NCBI GenBank assembly: GCA_017643165.1
Contig: JAEPNY010000006.1
Span: 22,947-69,779 of the forward strand
Length of the DNA stretch: 46,833 bases
Direction: 5' to 3'
Origin: Psychroserpens sp.
GTDB lineage: Bacteria > Bacteroidota > Bacteroidia > Flavobacteriales > Flavobacteriaceae
Below, one piece after another: positions 18,733-27,396 of the stretch. Numbering within the stretch: position 1 is the first letter of the stretch; every line of letters starts with the position of its first letter. Below the pieces are notes generated by a model. It saw only the letters and a list, made by a program, of their open reading frames with translations. It did no database searches and was not told the DNA's origin. Made by a program: the position numbers and the translations under genes.

Positions 18733-19497
18733 ATGAAAAGACTTAGAAACTTACTCCTATTGATTGTATTTGCACAACTAAATCTATTTGCACAAGAAAA
18801 TACTAATGATAAGAAATGGGAATTTTTAATTGAACCATATTTAATGATTTCATCAATGAATGGAGAATCTGGAATTCGTGAGTTGCCTCCATTAGATGTT
18901 GATGTCAGCGCCTCGGATATTTTTAGCAATTTAGAGTTTGGTTCGATGCTCTATTTAGAAGCGCGTACTGATAAATGGGTAATAGGTTCAGACCTGGTTT
19001 TTACGAGATTAGGTCAGGATGTGAATCCAACAACAGTTGTTAACTCAGGTAAAATTGAAGTCTCTCAGTTAATTTGGGAGGTTTCAGGTCTTTACCGTAT
19101 ACGCCCATTTCTAGAAGCGGGTATTGGAATGAGATTAAATAGTATTACAATGGATGCAGATATTAGGAGAAATGTAATTGGTGGTGGTACTACTGATCTC
19201 ATAAACGCTGACAATTCTGAGTTTTGGGTGGACCCAGTAATTATTGCCAGATTATCTGAAACATTTAAAGATAAATGGCAATTGCAATTGCGAACTGATA
19301 TTGGTGGATTTGGCATTGGATCTGATATTACATGGCTTGTCCAAGGTAGTGTTGGATATCGGTTTTCTAAATTATTTCAAACAACAATTGGTTACAGATT
19401 TTTTGGAATGGATTATGAAACAGGAAGCGGTATAGAAAATTTTAAGTATGATATAACCACCTCTGGTCCTTTAATTAAACTAGGATTTAATATTTAA
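18733..19497 (+). CDS. Outer-membrane barrel, paralogue of the gene at 23115
   Basis: A 254-residue exported protein (signal peptide ending L-F-A-Q, about residue 22) with repeated amphipathic strands and a C-terminal barrel-like end (G-L-I-K-L-G-F-N-I type). It is clearly related to the product at 23115-23876. Both carry W-x-F-x2-x-P-Y near the start, an N-L-x-F-G-x-L/M segment followed by A-R, D-x-G-G-F-G-I-G in the second half, and Y-G/E at the end. I do not recognise a named family. Porin-like transport or a structural role are both possible. Confidence 0.65.
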   Translation: MKRLRNLLLLIVFAQLNLFAQENTNDKKWEFLIEPYLMISSMNGESGIRELPPLDVDVSASDIFSNLEFGSMLYLEARTDKWVIGSDLVFTRLGQDVNPTTVVNSGKIEVSQLIWEVSGLYRIRPFLEAGIGMRLNSITMDADIRRNVIGGGTTDLINADNSEFWVDPVIIARLSETFKDKWQLQLRTDIGGFGIGSDITWLVQGSVGYRFSKLFQTTIGYRFFGMDYETGSGIENFKYDITTSGPLIKLGFNI

Positions 19498-19572
19498 GAG
19501 TGTGTTGTTTGGTTCGAAAGTTGAACAACAAATTGATTTCAATTCAATAACTAATTTAAAAAAAAGATAATT

Positions 19573-21993
19573 ATGAAACATTTAAAGTCTATCGCTCTTT
19601 TCTTATCAGTTATATTGCTTCTATTCTCGTGCAATACAGATAAGGAAAAGACGAAAGTAAATGAAGGTTCATATGGTGAAATCCTTCCGTTTCCGACAGC
19701 GCCTTCGGGTAGTATAGCGGAGCGAACGATGAAAGAATCAACCTATTCGCCAAATTCACCAACTAGACCGTTACCCGCAGACGCTCCTAACATTATCATT
19801 GTAATGATAGACGATGTGGGACCAGGACATTCCAGCACCTTTGGAGGTGAGATAAACACTCCAACAATGGATCGTATTGCAAATGAGGGCATAACGTTCA
19901 ACAGATTCCATACCACCGCTATGTGCTCTCCAACACGGGCATCTCTTTTAACAGGAAGAAATCATCATTTTGTGGGCGCAGGCCAAATTGCAGAATTAGC
20001 AAATGATTGGGATGGATATTCCGGAATACAGCCTAAATCAAGTGCTATGCTTCCAGAAGTGCTAAAAAATTACGGCTATCATACGGGTGCTTGGGGTAAG
20101 TGGCATAACACTCCTGCACTACAAACCACCGCAGCAGGTCCTTTTGACTATTGGCCTACAGGATATGGCTTTGAGTATTTCTATGGATTTTTAGCTGGTG
20201 AAGCTTCACAATATGAACCCTCATTGGTAAGAAATACGACCATTGTAGAACATCCTGAAACTTCGGGTGGAAACGACTATTACCACATAAGTGAAGATTT
20301 AGCCGATGATGCCATTGGTTGGTTACGTCAACATAAAGCAAATACAAACAATAAACCATTTATGATGTATTGGGCACCGGGAGCTGTTCATGGTCCTCAT
20401 CATGTACCTAAAGAGTGGGCAGATAAATATAAAGGAAAGTTTGATGATGGATGGGATAAAGCTCGTGAACGAATTTATGAGCAAGCTAAAGCTAAAGGTT
20501 GGATTCCTGAAGATGCAGAATTAACAGCGAGGCCTGAAACGCTAGCAGCTTGGGATGATATCCCAGAATCAGAGCGTGCATTCCAACGTAGACTTATGGA
20601 AGTATATGCCGGATTTGTTGAGCATGTTGATGCACAGGCTGGCAGATTATTTAATGAAGTAGAAAGACTTGGCTATGCGGACAATACGATAATTATCTAT
20701 GTCTGGGGTGATAATGGTGCATCAGCTGAAGGGCAGAATGGAACTATAAGCGAATTATTAGCACAAAACTCTATACCTACGACGGTAGGCCAACAGATTG
20801 AAGCGTTGAACGGTTTAGGTGGACTTGATGTATTGGGTTCCCCGAAGACGGACAATATGTATCACGCAGGATGGGCCTGGACAGGATCTACACCCTATAG
20901 ATCTACAAAACTAATAGCTTCTCATTTTGGTGGAACCAGAAATCCTGTAGCTATAAGATGGCCAAGGAAAATCAAACCCGATAATTCACCGCGTACTCAG
21001 TTCCATCACGTGAATGATATAGTTCCAACAATTTATGACATCCTGGACATTACACCGCCTAAAGTTGTGAATGGGATTAAACAAGACCCAATTCATGGAG
21101 TGAGTATGGCATACGCTTTTGATAATCCGGAAGCTGAAGGTGAATTAAAGACACAATACTTTGAAATTATGGGTAGCAGAGGTGTCTACCATGATGGTTG
21201 GTTTGCCGGAACTTTTGGGCCACGCGCGCCTTGGGTTCCTGGATTACCTAAAGGATTCTTTGATGCTGAAGGCAATGTGACGTGGAATCCAGATGAAGAT
21301 GTATGGGAACTGTATAACCTTCAAGACGATTGGTCTCAGTCTAAGGATCTGTCACAAGAAATGCCTGAAAAGCTCGAAGCAATGAAAAAAATATTTGAGC
21401 AAGAGATAAAAAATAATAAAGGTTTTCCAATTGGTGGTGGATTGTTTATTCCTTTAATGAGACCTGATTTAAAACCTGCACCCGACAAAACAGAATGGTC
21501 ATTTATGGGTGAAATAACCCGTACACCTGAATTTGCAGCTCCAAGTTTAGGTAACAAAGATAATAACGTTCTTATCAAAGCAGAACTACCTGCTGATGCT
21601 AATGGTGTATTATATTCTCTTGGTGGATTCTCTGGTGGTCTGAGTTTGTATCTGGAGAACGGCATACTATCATATGAATACAATTTGTTTGAAATGGAGC
21701 GTACTCAACTAAAGGCTAAAAATCCACTCCCAGCAGGTGAAGTTAACATTGAGATACAAACACGTTATGTGGAAAAGAGAGCTCGTGGTCCTTTAGAAAT
21801 AACCATCATGGTAGACGGCAAAGAAGTAGCCAAAGGAACGGTTCCTATGAGTGCAAGTTTAACGTTTACAGCAAATGATTGTTTTGATATAGGAGCTGAT
21901 TTAGGATCTCCTGTTTCTATTGATTATTATGACAAAGCACCCTATGAGTTAGACGGGAAAGTACATCAATTAGATGTCAAGTATATTCAATAG
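19573..21993 (+). CDS. Arylsulfatase, lipoprotein, type I (formylglycine) sulfatase
   Basis: An 806-residue sulfatase that hydrolyses sulfate esters. The lipobox L-L-F-S-C (Cys20) anchors it in the periplasm or on the surface. The catalytic core has the metal-binding Asp pair (D80-D81, in I-D-D-V-G). The signature C-S-P-T-R-A-S-L-L-T-G-R contains Cys118, to be converted to formylglycine. Also present are G-K-W-H, A-V-H-G-P-H and W-G-D-N-G-A. A C-terminal region of about 150 residues, rich in strands, completes the AslA-like form. The natural substrate is unknown. A formylglycine-generating enzyme is encoded in the same island. A strong terminator follows at 22155. Confidence 0.92.
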   Translation: MKHLKSIALFLSVILLLFSCNTDKEKTKVNEGSYGEILPFPTAPSGSIAERTMKESTYSPNSPTRPLPADAPNIIIVMIDDVGPGHSSTFGGEINTPTMDRIANEGITFNRFHTTAMCSPTRASLLTGRNHHFVGAGQIAELANDWDGYSGIQPKSSAMLPEVLKNYGYHTGAWGKWHNTPALQTTAAGPFDYWPTGYGFEYFYGFLAGEASQYEPSLVRNTTIVEHPETSGGNDYYHISEDLADDAIGWLRQHKANTNNKPFMMYWAPGAVHGPHHVPKEWADKYKGKFDDGWDKARERIYEQAKAKGWIPEDAELTARPETLAAWDDIPESERAFQRRLMEVYAGFVEHVDAQAGRLFNEVERLGYADNTIIIYVWGDNGASAEGQNGTISELLAQNSIPTTVGQQIEALNGLGGLDVLGSPKTDNMYHAGWAWTGSTPYRSTKLIASHFGGTRNPVAIRWPRKIKPDNSPRTQFHHVNDIVPTIYDILDITPPKVVNGIKQDPIHGVSMAYAFDNPEAEGELKTQYFEIMGSRGVYHDGWFAGTFGPRAPWVPGLPKGFFDAEGNVTWNPDEDVWELYNLQDDWSQSKDLSQEMPEKLEAMKKIFEQEIKNNKGFPIGGGLFIPLMRPDLKPAPDKTEWSFMGEITRTPEFAAPSLGNKDNNVLIKAELPADANGVLYSLGGFSGGLSLYLENGILSYEYNLFEMERTQLKAKNPLPAGEVNIEIQTRYVEKRARGPLEITIMVDGKEVAKGTVPMSASLTFTANDCFDIGADLGSPVSIDYYDKAPYELDGKVHQLDVKYIQ

Positions 21994-22062
21994 TATCAAC
22001 CCTTTGATCTCTTGAGATTAAAATAGTGAAAGGTGAAATAGTTAAAAACGCACAACAACAAT

Positions 22063-22108
22063 GTATATAGTGCATAGCCGGTCTATGGGCCGGCAACGCA
22101 CCATATAC
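22063..22108. repeat. Palindromic element with GTATATAGTGC / GCACCATATAC arms
   Basis: Outer arms 22063-22073 and 22098-22108 pair at 10 of 11 positions. Inside them GCCGG and CCGGC (22077-22081 / 22090-22094) form a second stem around an 8-base loop. The flanks read ACAACAACA on the left and CCGTTCGCTATAA on the right. This GC-rich core stands out from its AT-rich surroundings and resembles dispersed palindromic elements of flavobacterial genomes. There is no coding potential. Confidence 0.5.
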
Positions 22109-22154
22109 GAGACCGTTCGCTATAATATAAAAACTATCAAAACTTAAAGAAATG

Positions 22155-22198
22155 AAAAAAAGAGCCATACCTATTTTTAAGGTATGGCTCTTTTTTTT
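22155..22198. terminator. Strong terminator after the intact sulfatase
   Basis: A perfect 17-bp stem (arms 22155-22171 and 22181-22197, core GAGCCATACC / GGTATGGCTC), 9-base loop, followed by T8. It separates the first island module from the second. Confidence 0.9.
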
Positions 22199-22337
22199 GG
22201 TTTTATTCTAAATAGGAAAAGTCTTAAAAAAATCTTAAATATTTTTATGTTTATTATGCAAATCTTTGTAGATTGACCTAAGAAATTCTACCCATTCTAT
22301 TATTCACACCTCTTAATTCTGATCATAAAAAATTTTT

Positions 22338-22351
22338 ACGATTAAAATCGT
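22338..22351. promoter_or_regulatory. Palindrome upstream of the second island module
   Basis: ACGATT-AA-AATCGT, perfect 6-bp arms, 29 bp upstream of the start of the first gene of the module. It is a possible regulator-binding site. Confidence 0.25.
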
Positions 22352-22380
22352 TTAAAAGCGTTAACTTAAATCAAATAAAA

Positions 22381-23106
22381 ATGAAAAAACTGCTATTAAT
22401 CGTTTTGCTATTTAGTATCAGCATTACTTTATCGGCCCAGAAGGACGACCTAAGAGATGACCGTAAAAACGAAATAGGAGTTTCAGTATCTGACCTTGTT
22501 AACGGAGCGTTTCAATTGGAATACGAACGCATGGTTGGCGAACATATTTCGATTGGTGCCGGAATTGGTTTTAAGGGCGAGAATGGCCTTATTAGGCTAT
22601 CGGGTTTGGACACGGATAAAGTTCAAACTGGTGATATCACTTATTCTGGCTTTAAATTTATACCAACCGTCCGTTACTATATTAATAGTACTACAAAGCA
22701 CAGTATGGATGGTTTTTATTTTGGTGCATTCGCAAAATATTCTAACTACAAATCAGATTTGGATGGCACATATATCGATGACGCCGATCAGTCTTATGAC
22801 GTGGAGTATGATGCAGAATTTTCTGTGATATCCTTCGGTTTTATGGTTGGTTATAAACTCGCAATCTCTCAACGTTTCTCTCTTAATTTCTTGATTATTG
22901 GACCAGGAGCTGGTTTCCATAATTACTCGTTGATACAAAGACAAGCGTTACCTGATGAATTTTTTGACGATTTAAATGAAGCTCTAGATTCGTATAGTTT
23001 CTTTGACTTTTTAAATAGTGATTTCAGATTTGACTCTGATGATAGGGAAACCAATTTTGTAATGCCAGCATTTAGATATGGTATTACTTTAGGCTATTCA
23101 TTTTAA
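22381..23106 (+). CDS. Outer-membrane barrel (DUF3575-like)
   Basis: A 241-residue protein with a Sec signal peptide (ending T-L-S-A-Q, about residue 20) and barrel-type strands, ending in Y-G-I-T-L-G-Y-S-F with the terminal Phe common in outer-membrane proteins. V-N-G-A-F-Q-L-E-Y-E-R and G-A-G-I-G-F-K, followed by P-T-V-R-Y-Y-I, resemble DUF3575/outer-membrane-beta-barrel family members of Bacteroidota. The role is unknown. It opens the second island module, 8 bp before the next barrel gene. Confidence 0.7.
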   Translation: MKKLLLIVLLFSISITLSAQKDDLRDDRKNEIGVSVSDLVNGAFQLEYERMVGEHISIGAGIGFKGENGLIRLSGLDTDKVQTGDITYSGFKFIPTVRYYINSTTKHSMDGFYFGAFAKYSNYKSDLDGTYIDDADQSYDVEYDAEFSVISFGFMVGYKLAISQRFSLNFLIIGPGAGFHNYSLIQRQALPDEFFDDLNEALDSYSFFDFLNSDFRFDSDDRETNFVMPAFRYGITLGYSF

Positions 23107-23114
23107 TTAATTCT

Positions 23115-23876
23115 ATGAAAAGATTTTTTTTAGCATTATCTGTCTTAATAGGGCTTACAATAAACACCTATGCACAAACCGATTCAACAGATTCCCTACA
23201 AGACGATAACAATAATAAATCTTGGCAGTTTGATGCAACACCTTATATATGGTTTGCAGGATTAAGCAGCGATATAGCCTTTCGTGAACAAAACGTTCCA
23301 TTTGATGCAGAATTTAAAGACATACTAGAAAATTTAAGTTTTGGATTTTTGATGCATGCCGAAGCGAGAAAGGGTAACCTGTTTTTAATGGGTGATCTTG
23401 TGTATATGAAAATTAAAAAGGACGGTAAGCTAAAGAGATTAGGTACAAAAACGAAATTAGAATTAGCACAAACTGTTATTGAACTAGGAGGTGGTTATAC
23501 TTTTTATAGATCAAAAAGTAATAATTTACAAATTGATGCTTTAGGTGGTCTAAGACATTTGAGTGTCGATGCTAAATTTACTACAGGAACTCAAGAGCGA
23601 CTGGATAAATCAACGAATACAAATGATCCTTTTATTGGTGTTCGACTTAGAAATGTCTTAAATAAATGGATAAATTCAGCGCGTATTGATGTTGGTGGGT
23701 TTGGTATTGGGACTGATTTTAGCTGGAAGTCTAATTTGTTCTTAGGATATAAATTCTCAGAATTATTTACCACCTATTTGGGTGTTCAAGCTTATGGGAT
23801 TAATTATGAAGAAGAAAACTATGCAATAGATTTAGTGTCATCAGGACTCGTTACAGGACTTAACTTTAACTTTTAA
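23115..23876 (+). CDS. Outer-membrane barrel, paralogue of the gene at 18733
   Basis: A 253-residue exported protein (signal peptide ending N-T-Y-A-Q, about residue 21) with D-A-T-P-Y-I-W-F-A-G at the first strand, D-V-G-G-F-G-I-G-T-D-F-S-W in the second half, and G-L-N-F-N-F at the C-terminus. It is related along its length to the product at 18733. No characterised relative comes to mind. It lies 8 bp after one barrel gene and 14 bp before a lipoprotein gene, so the three are probably one operon. Confidence 0.65.
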   Translation: MKRFFLALSVLIGLTINTYAQTDSTDSLQDDNNNKSWQFDATPYIWFAGLSSDIAFREQNVPFDAEFKDILENLSFGFLMHAEARKGNLFLMGDLVYMKIKKDGKLKRLGTKTKLELAQTVIELGGGYTFYRSKSNNLQIDALGGLRHLSVDAKFTTGTQERLDKSTNTNDPFIGVRLRNVLNKWINSARIDVGGFGIGTDFSWKSNLFLGYKFSELFTTYLGVQAYGINYEEENYAIDLVSSGLVTGLNFNF

Positions 23877-23890
23877 ATATTTTATTGACT

Positions 23891-24556
23891 ATGAAAAGAC
23901 CATTTTACCTTATTCTTACTCTAACAGGTTTATTGTTATTAAACTCTTGCTCAAGTGCAAAAGTTTTAAATACATGGAAGGCAGATAATATTGAAGAGGT
24001 AAGAGATAATAACCTACTTGTCATTGCAAGAACAAATGATAAAGCGGCGCGCATTGTCTTCGAAAATGAAATAGTAGACCAATTGACAAAAAAGGGACTT
24101 AACGCCACGGCTAGTTTTACAAAAATTCCAGATTTAAATCCGAATCAAGAATTAACAGAAGAAAAGAAAAAATCCTTCAAATCCATGATTCAGAATGAAG
24201 GCTTTAATGGTGTAGTATTAACAGTAATGAAAGAAAAAGAAGAACTCGTTAAAACCGAAATAGAAGGTGCGCATTACGAAGGTGGCACATATTATGGATA
24301 TTATCCCAGATATTATGGTGGTTTGGTTAGATATTATGCTAACCCTACGTCTTATACCACATTAGGAAATTATGTAGAAGAGAAATCTACAACCTATACT
24401 GCAGCCAATTATGTCTTAGAAACCTTAGTCTTTAATTTAGATAAGGAAGATGGTGAGGAATTAGTAGCCGTAGTTACAGCAAGGCTAGAGGAACCCGATA
24501 ATGCTTCAGAAGCTGCAAGCAAATATGTTAAGGCCATTGCAAAACAATTTAATTAA
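23891..24556 (+). CDS. DUF4136-like lipoprotein, copy 1
   Basis: A 221-residue lipoprotein (lipobox L-L-N-S-C, Cys20). The ATG at 23891 is preferred over the TTG two codons before it. The mature part starts S-S-A-K-V-L-N-T-W-K-A. It then has A-R-T-N-D-K-A-A-R, a central G-F-N-G-V-V-L-T-V, a Tyr/Gly-rich stretch (Y-Y-G-Y-Y-P-R-Y-Y-G-G) and N-Y-V-L-E-T-L-V-F-N-L. This order is that of DUF4136-type lipoproteins. It is closely related to the product at 26692. The function is unknown. The sulfatase pseudogene follows after 54 bp. Confidence 0.7.
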   Translation: MKRPFYLILTLTGLLLLNSCSSAKVLNTWKADNIEEVRDNNLLVIARTNDKAARIVFENEIVDQLTKKGLNATASFTKIPDLNPNQELTEEKKKSFKSMIQNEGFNGVVLTVMKEKEELVKTEIEGAHYEGGTYYGYYPRYYGGLVRYYANPTSYTTLGNYVEEKSTTYTAANYVLETLVFNLDKEDGEELVAVVTARLEEPDNASEAASKYVKAIAKQFN

Positions 24557-24610
24557 ACAAAAAATAGAAATCGACAATCAATTAAAAGAATATCAATTAA
24601 AACAAACATT

Positions 24611-25373
24611 ATGAAAAACAAAAATTCATTGGCATTTGCCTTTTGTTTCTGCTAGCAACAGCTATTTACGCAAAAGACAAACCTAATATCCTCATAATTT
24701 GGGGAGATGATATTGGAGAATTCAATGTAAGCGCCTATAATATGGGTATGATGGGTTACAAAACGCCTAATATTGACAGGATAGCCAAGAATGGTGCCTT
24801 ATTCACAGATTGGTATGGTCAGCAAAGTTGTACAGCTGGTCGAGCAGCCTTCATAACAGGGCAGTCGCCAATACGTACAGGTCTTACAAAGGTAGTCCTG
24901 CCAGGAGCACCAGAAGGCATGCAGAAAGAAGATCCAACGATAGCAACCATACTTAAAGAACAAGGCTATATGACTGGACAGTTTGGGAAGAATCACCTCG
25001 GTGATCTCGATGAAATGCTTCCCACTAATCATGGTTTTGATGAGTTTTTCGGAAATCTTTATCATTTAAATGCCGAAGAAGAACCAGAGCATCCGGATTA
25101 TCCAAAGAATCCTTAATTTAAAAAGAGAATTGGTCCTCGTGGTGTGATCCACAGTTTTGCAGATGGACGCATCACAGATACAGGGCCATTGACCAAGAAG
25201 CGCATGGACCCTTTTGAACGTGCAAAACATGAGAACGCCATGGGATACCAGCAGCTGGATATGTTGGACGTTGGCTGCAAAGTTTTAAAGATTACCCACC
25301 ACGCCAAAAACCAGGAAGTTTCAGCCTGGATAGAGTGATGGAACAGGTTACTAAGAAAGCAGGTAATAATTGA
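24611..25373 (+). pseudogene. Decayed arylsulfatase
   Basis: Remains of a second type I sulfatase. The ATG at 24611 and its signal peptide are out of frame with the body: one T appears to be missing near 24645. The body has I-I-W-G-D-D-I-G, then [11 protein letters not shown], the formylglycine signature with A replacing P, as in many sulfatases. A TAA at 25114-25116 interrupts it. After K-K-R-M the sequence jumps to D-P-F-E-R-A-K-H-E, the C-terminal region, so most of the catalytic domain is deleted. A further frameshift precedes Y-V-G-R-W-L-Q-S-F-K-D-Y-P-P-R-Q. The end at 25373 is the natural stop of that frame. Confidence 0.85.
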
Positions 25374-25439
25374 TGTTATTTATAGGCTTCAATAATAATT
25401 ATTGATAAGATGGTGGTTTATCCACCAATAAATAAAATG

Positions 25440-25487
25440 AAGGTAATTGAAGTTAGTATAATCTAATTTTGATTGCCTTTATTCGTT
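25440..25487 (+). terminator. Hairpin with G-U pairs before the BamA-like gene
   Basis: Arms 25440-25456 and 25463-25479 can pair over 17 positions in the plus-strand RNA, four of them G-U. A T-rich stretch follows. The G-U pairs make the structure strand-specific. It is probably a modest terminator after the sulfatase pseudogene. Confidence 0.45.
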
Positions 25488-25522
25488 GCTTTTTTATGTA
25501 AAGTATAACGAAAATAAAGAAA

Positions 25523-26653
25523 TTGAATATTCGACCATATTGTATATTTAACCTAATTCTTTTATGTTTTTCATTGCAGTATGTTTATGCTCAAAAAGAC
25601 AAGAGGATTATAGATTCTTTGATTGTAAGGTCTAAAGATAGTCTAAGCACTAAAAAAGTAGACTTTAGTGGTTATCCATATGCATTTTATACACCTGAAA
25701 CGCAAGCAGCATTTGGAGGAGGCGGTATTTTTTTATTTTATACCGAACGCAATGAAGCTTTAAGACCCTCAAAGGTTGGTTTTGGTGCGCACTATACCAC
25801 CAATAAACAATACAAATTTACCTTAAATACCAGTATTTACTTTAACGATAACAATTTGGTGGTGAATATGCCAGTATCTTATGGTTACATATTTGATAAG
25901 TTTTGGGGTATAGGAAATAGCACGGAAGAAACTGGTGATGAAGGCTACTTTAAGCAAGATTTTAATCTACAGTTAGAAGTGCAGGTTCCGCCATTGTTGT
26001 TTTTTGCCGACCGTACAGGTTTTATTTTAGACTATAAAAACACCACCATAGATGATCCACAGAACAATCAGTTTTTACTAGATGAATCTGTAAATGGTTT
26101 TAATGGTGGAGATATTTTTGGGCTTGGTATTAATTTGGTTTGGGATAGACGAGATAATTTGTTTTATCCCACTGAAGGACATTACCAATATATAAAGTTT
26201 ATAGTATATCCCGAGCCTAGTGATTTTGTATTTTCAACCTTTGAGCTTGATGTAAGATATTATAAAAAGCTTTTAAAAAATCAGGTGTTAGCCTCAAATT
26301 TATACCTTAAAAGTGTGGGTAGCGATGCTCCTTTTTACGAATTACCAGCATTAGGAGGGCAAAACCGAATGCGAGGGTATTTTATGGGTCGTTATCGCGA
26401 TAAAAATTTTGTGGCTTTTCAATCAGAACTGCGTCAGTATATATCTCAAAAAATAGGATTTGTTGCTTTTGCAGGATTTGGTGATGTAGGACAGGAAATA
26501 ACGGATTTATCACTTAAAAATTTGAAATATAGTTTTGGTGGTGGATTAAGATACCTTTTCAATAAAAAAGAAAATGTAAACCTAAGAATGGATATTGGTT
26601 TTGGTAGAGATGGAAATACTGGTATTTACTTTGGAATTGAAGAAGCATTTTAG
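25523..26653 (+). CDS. BamA/TamA-like outer-membrane barrel without POTRA domains
   Basis: A 376-residue protein: a signal peptide (ending Y-V-Y-A-Q, about residue 24), then directly a 16-strand-type bacterial surface antigen (Omp85 C-terminal) domain. Marks are G-G-G-I-F-L-F-Y at the start, V-W-D-R-R-D-N-L-F-Y-P-T-E-G-H-Y, G-Q-N-R-M-R-G-Y (the loop L6 V/I-R-G-F-like motif) and F-G-I-E-E-A-F at the end. It has no POTRA repeats, so it is unlike the essential BamA. The start codon is a TTG; no ATG precedes the signal peptide. It may export or insert another island product. Confidence 0.8.
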   Translation: MNIRPYCIFNLILLCFSLQYVYAQKDKRIIDSLIVRSKDSLSTKKVDFSGYPYAFYTPETQAAFGGGGIFLFYTERNEALRPSKVGFGAHYTTNKQYKFTLNTSIYFNDNNLVVNMPVSYGYIFDKFWGIGNSTEETGDEGYFKQDFNLQLEVQVPPLLFFADRTGFILDYKNTTIDDPQNNQFLLDESVNGFNGGDIFGLGINLVWDRRDNLFYPTEGHYQYIKFIVYPEPSDFVFSTFELDVRYYKKLLKNQVLASNLYLKSVGSDAPFYELPALGGQNRMRGYFMGRYRDKNFVAFQSELRQYISQKIGFVAFAGFGDVGQEITDLSLKNLKYSFGGGLRYLFNKKENVNLRMDIGFGRDGNTGIYFGIEEAF

Positions 26654-26691
26654 TATCTATGAACAAATATTTAATAATTCAAAAAACAACT

Positions 26692-27384
26692 ATGAAACTA
26701 AAACAATTAAAAGTTCTAGCCTTTATTTTACTTATGTCAATGACACTCCAAAATTGCGGAGGAACTAAAGTACTCAACGCATGGAAAGCAGAGGAAAATG
26801 TGGTGAATAAATTCAAGGAAAAAAATGTTATAGTTATTGCAAGAACGGCAAATGACCAAGCAAGGTTAGCATTTGAAATTGCAATTACCGATGCGTTAAA
26901 ATCTCAAGGCATAAATGCAACATCGAGCTTTACAAAAGCTCCAAAAATTTACCCAAACAAAGAGATAACAGAGGAGCGTGTTGCCTTTATTAAAGAATTA
27001 TTGGGCTACGAAGGTTTTAATGCAGTAGTGCTTACGGTTATAAAAGAAAAAGAACAATCAATTCATACATCTTCAAGTGGTATATATGTTGGTGCAACCT
27101 ACAGTAATTACTTTCCTGGTTATTATGGTGGGTTTTACGATTACTTCTCTTATCCATATGCCTATGGATCTTATTATAATTCATTTGGTGGGTACATACC
27201 GACTTCGAGTTCAACCTATGTACAAACAGATTATGTTTTAGAAACCGTAGTATATAATTTAGATGAGGCTGATGATAATCAGTTGGTTGCTGTAGTAACA
27301 ACAGAACTTAAAGATCCAAAAGACGCTGACAAAACAGCAGATAACTATGTAAAGGAAATTATGCAAAGCCTTAAAAAACAATAA
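26692..27384 (+). CDS. DUF4136-like lipoprotein, copy 2
   Basis: A 230-residue lipoprotein (lipobox L-Q-N-C, Cys22). The start at 26692 is chosen because it gives a compact lipoprotein signal; an in-frame ATG exists at 26659. It is a paralogue of the product at 23891: T-K-V-L-N-A-W-K-A, I-A-R-T-A-N-D-Q-A-R, G-F-N-A-V-V-L-T-V-I-K-E-K-E and D-Y-V-L-E-T-V-V-Y-N-L recur in the same order. The Tyr-rich centre is longer here (Y-Y-G-G-F-Y-D-Y-F-S-Y-P). The function is unknown. It lies 12 bp before the FGE gene. Confidence 0.7.
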   Translation: MKLKQLKVLAFILLMSMTLQNCGGTKVLNAWKAEENVVNKFKEKNVIVIARTANDQARLAFEIAITDALKSQGINATSSFTKAPKIYPNKEITEERVAFIKELLGYEGFNAVVLTVIKEKEQSIHTSSSGIYVGATYSNYFPGYYGGFYDYFSYPYAYGSYYNSFGGYIPTSSSTYVQTDYVLETVVYNLDEADDNQLVAVVTTELKDPKDADKTADNYVKEIMQSLKKQ

Positions 27385-27396
27385 TAATTTCTATCC

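Larger units (their letters stand above)
21994..22380. other. 387-bp intergenic region between the two island modules
   Basis: No gene is seen. From left to right it holds an inverted-repeat element (22063-22108), a strong terminator (22155-22198), an AT-rich stretch with a weak -7-like AATCTTTG near 22260, and the palindrome ACGATT-AA-AATCGT (22338-22351) 30 bp before the next start codon. Confidence 0.6.

Noticed and set aside
19504-19529. GGTTCGA stretch like a tRNA T-loop
   Set aside because: No acceptor or anticodon stems surround it; it is a loose hairpin between genes.
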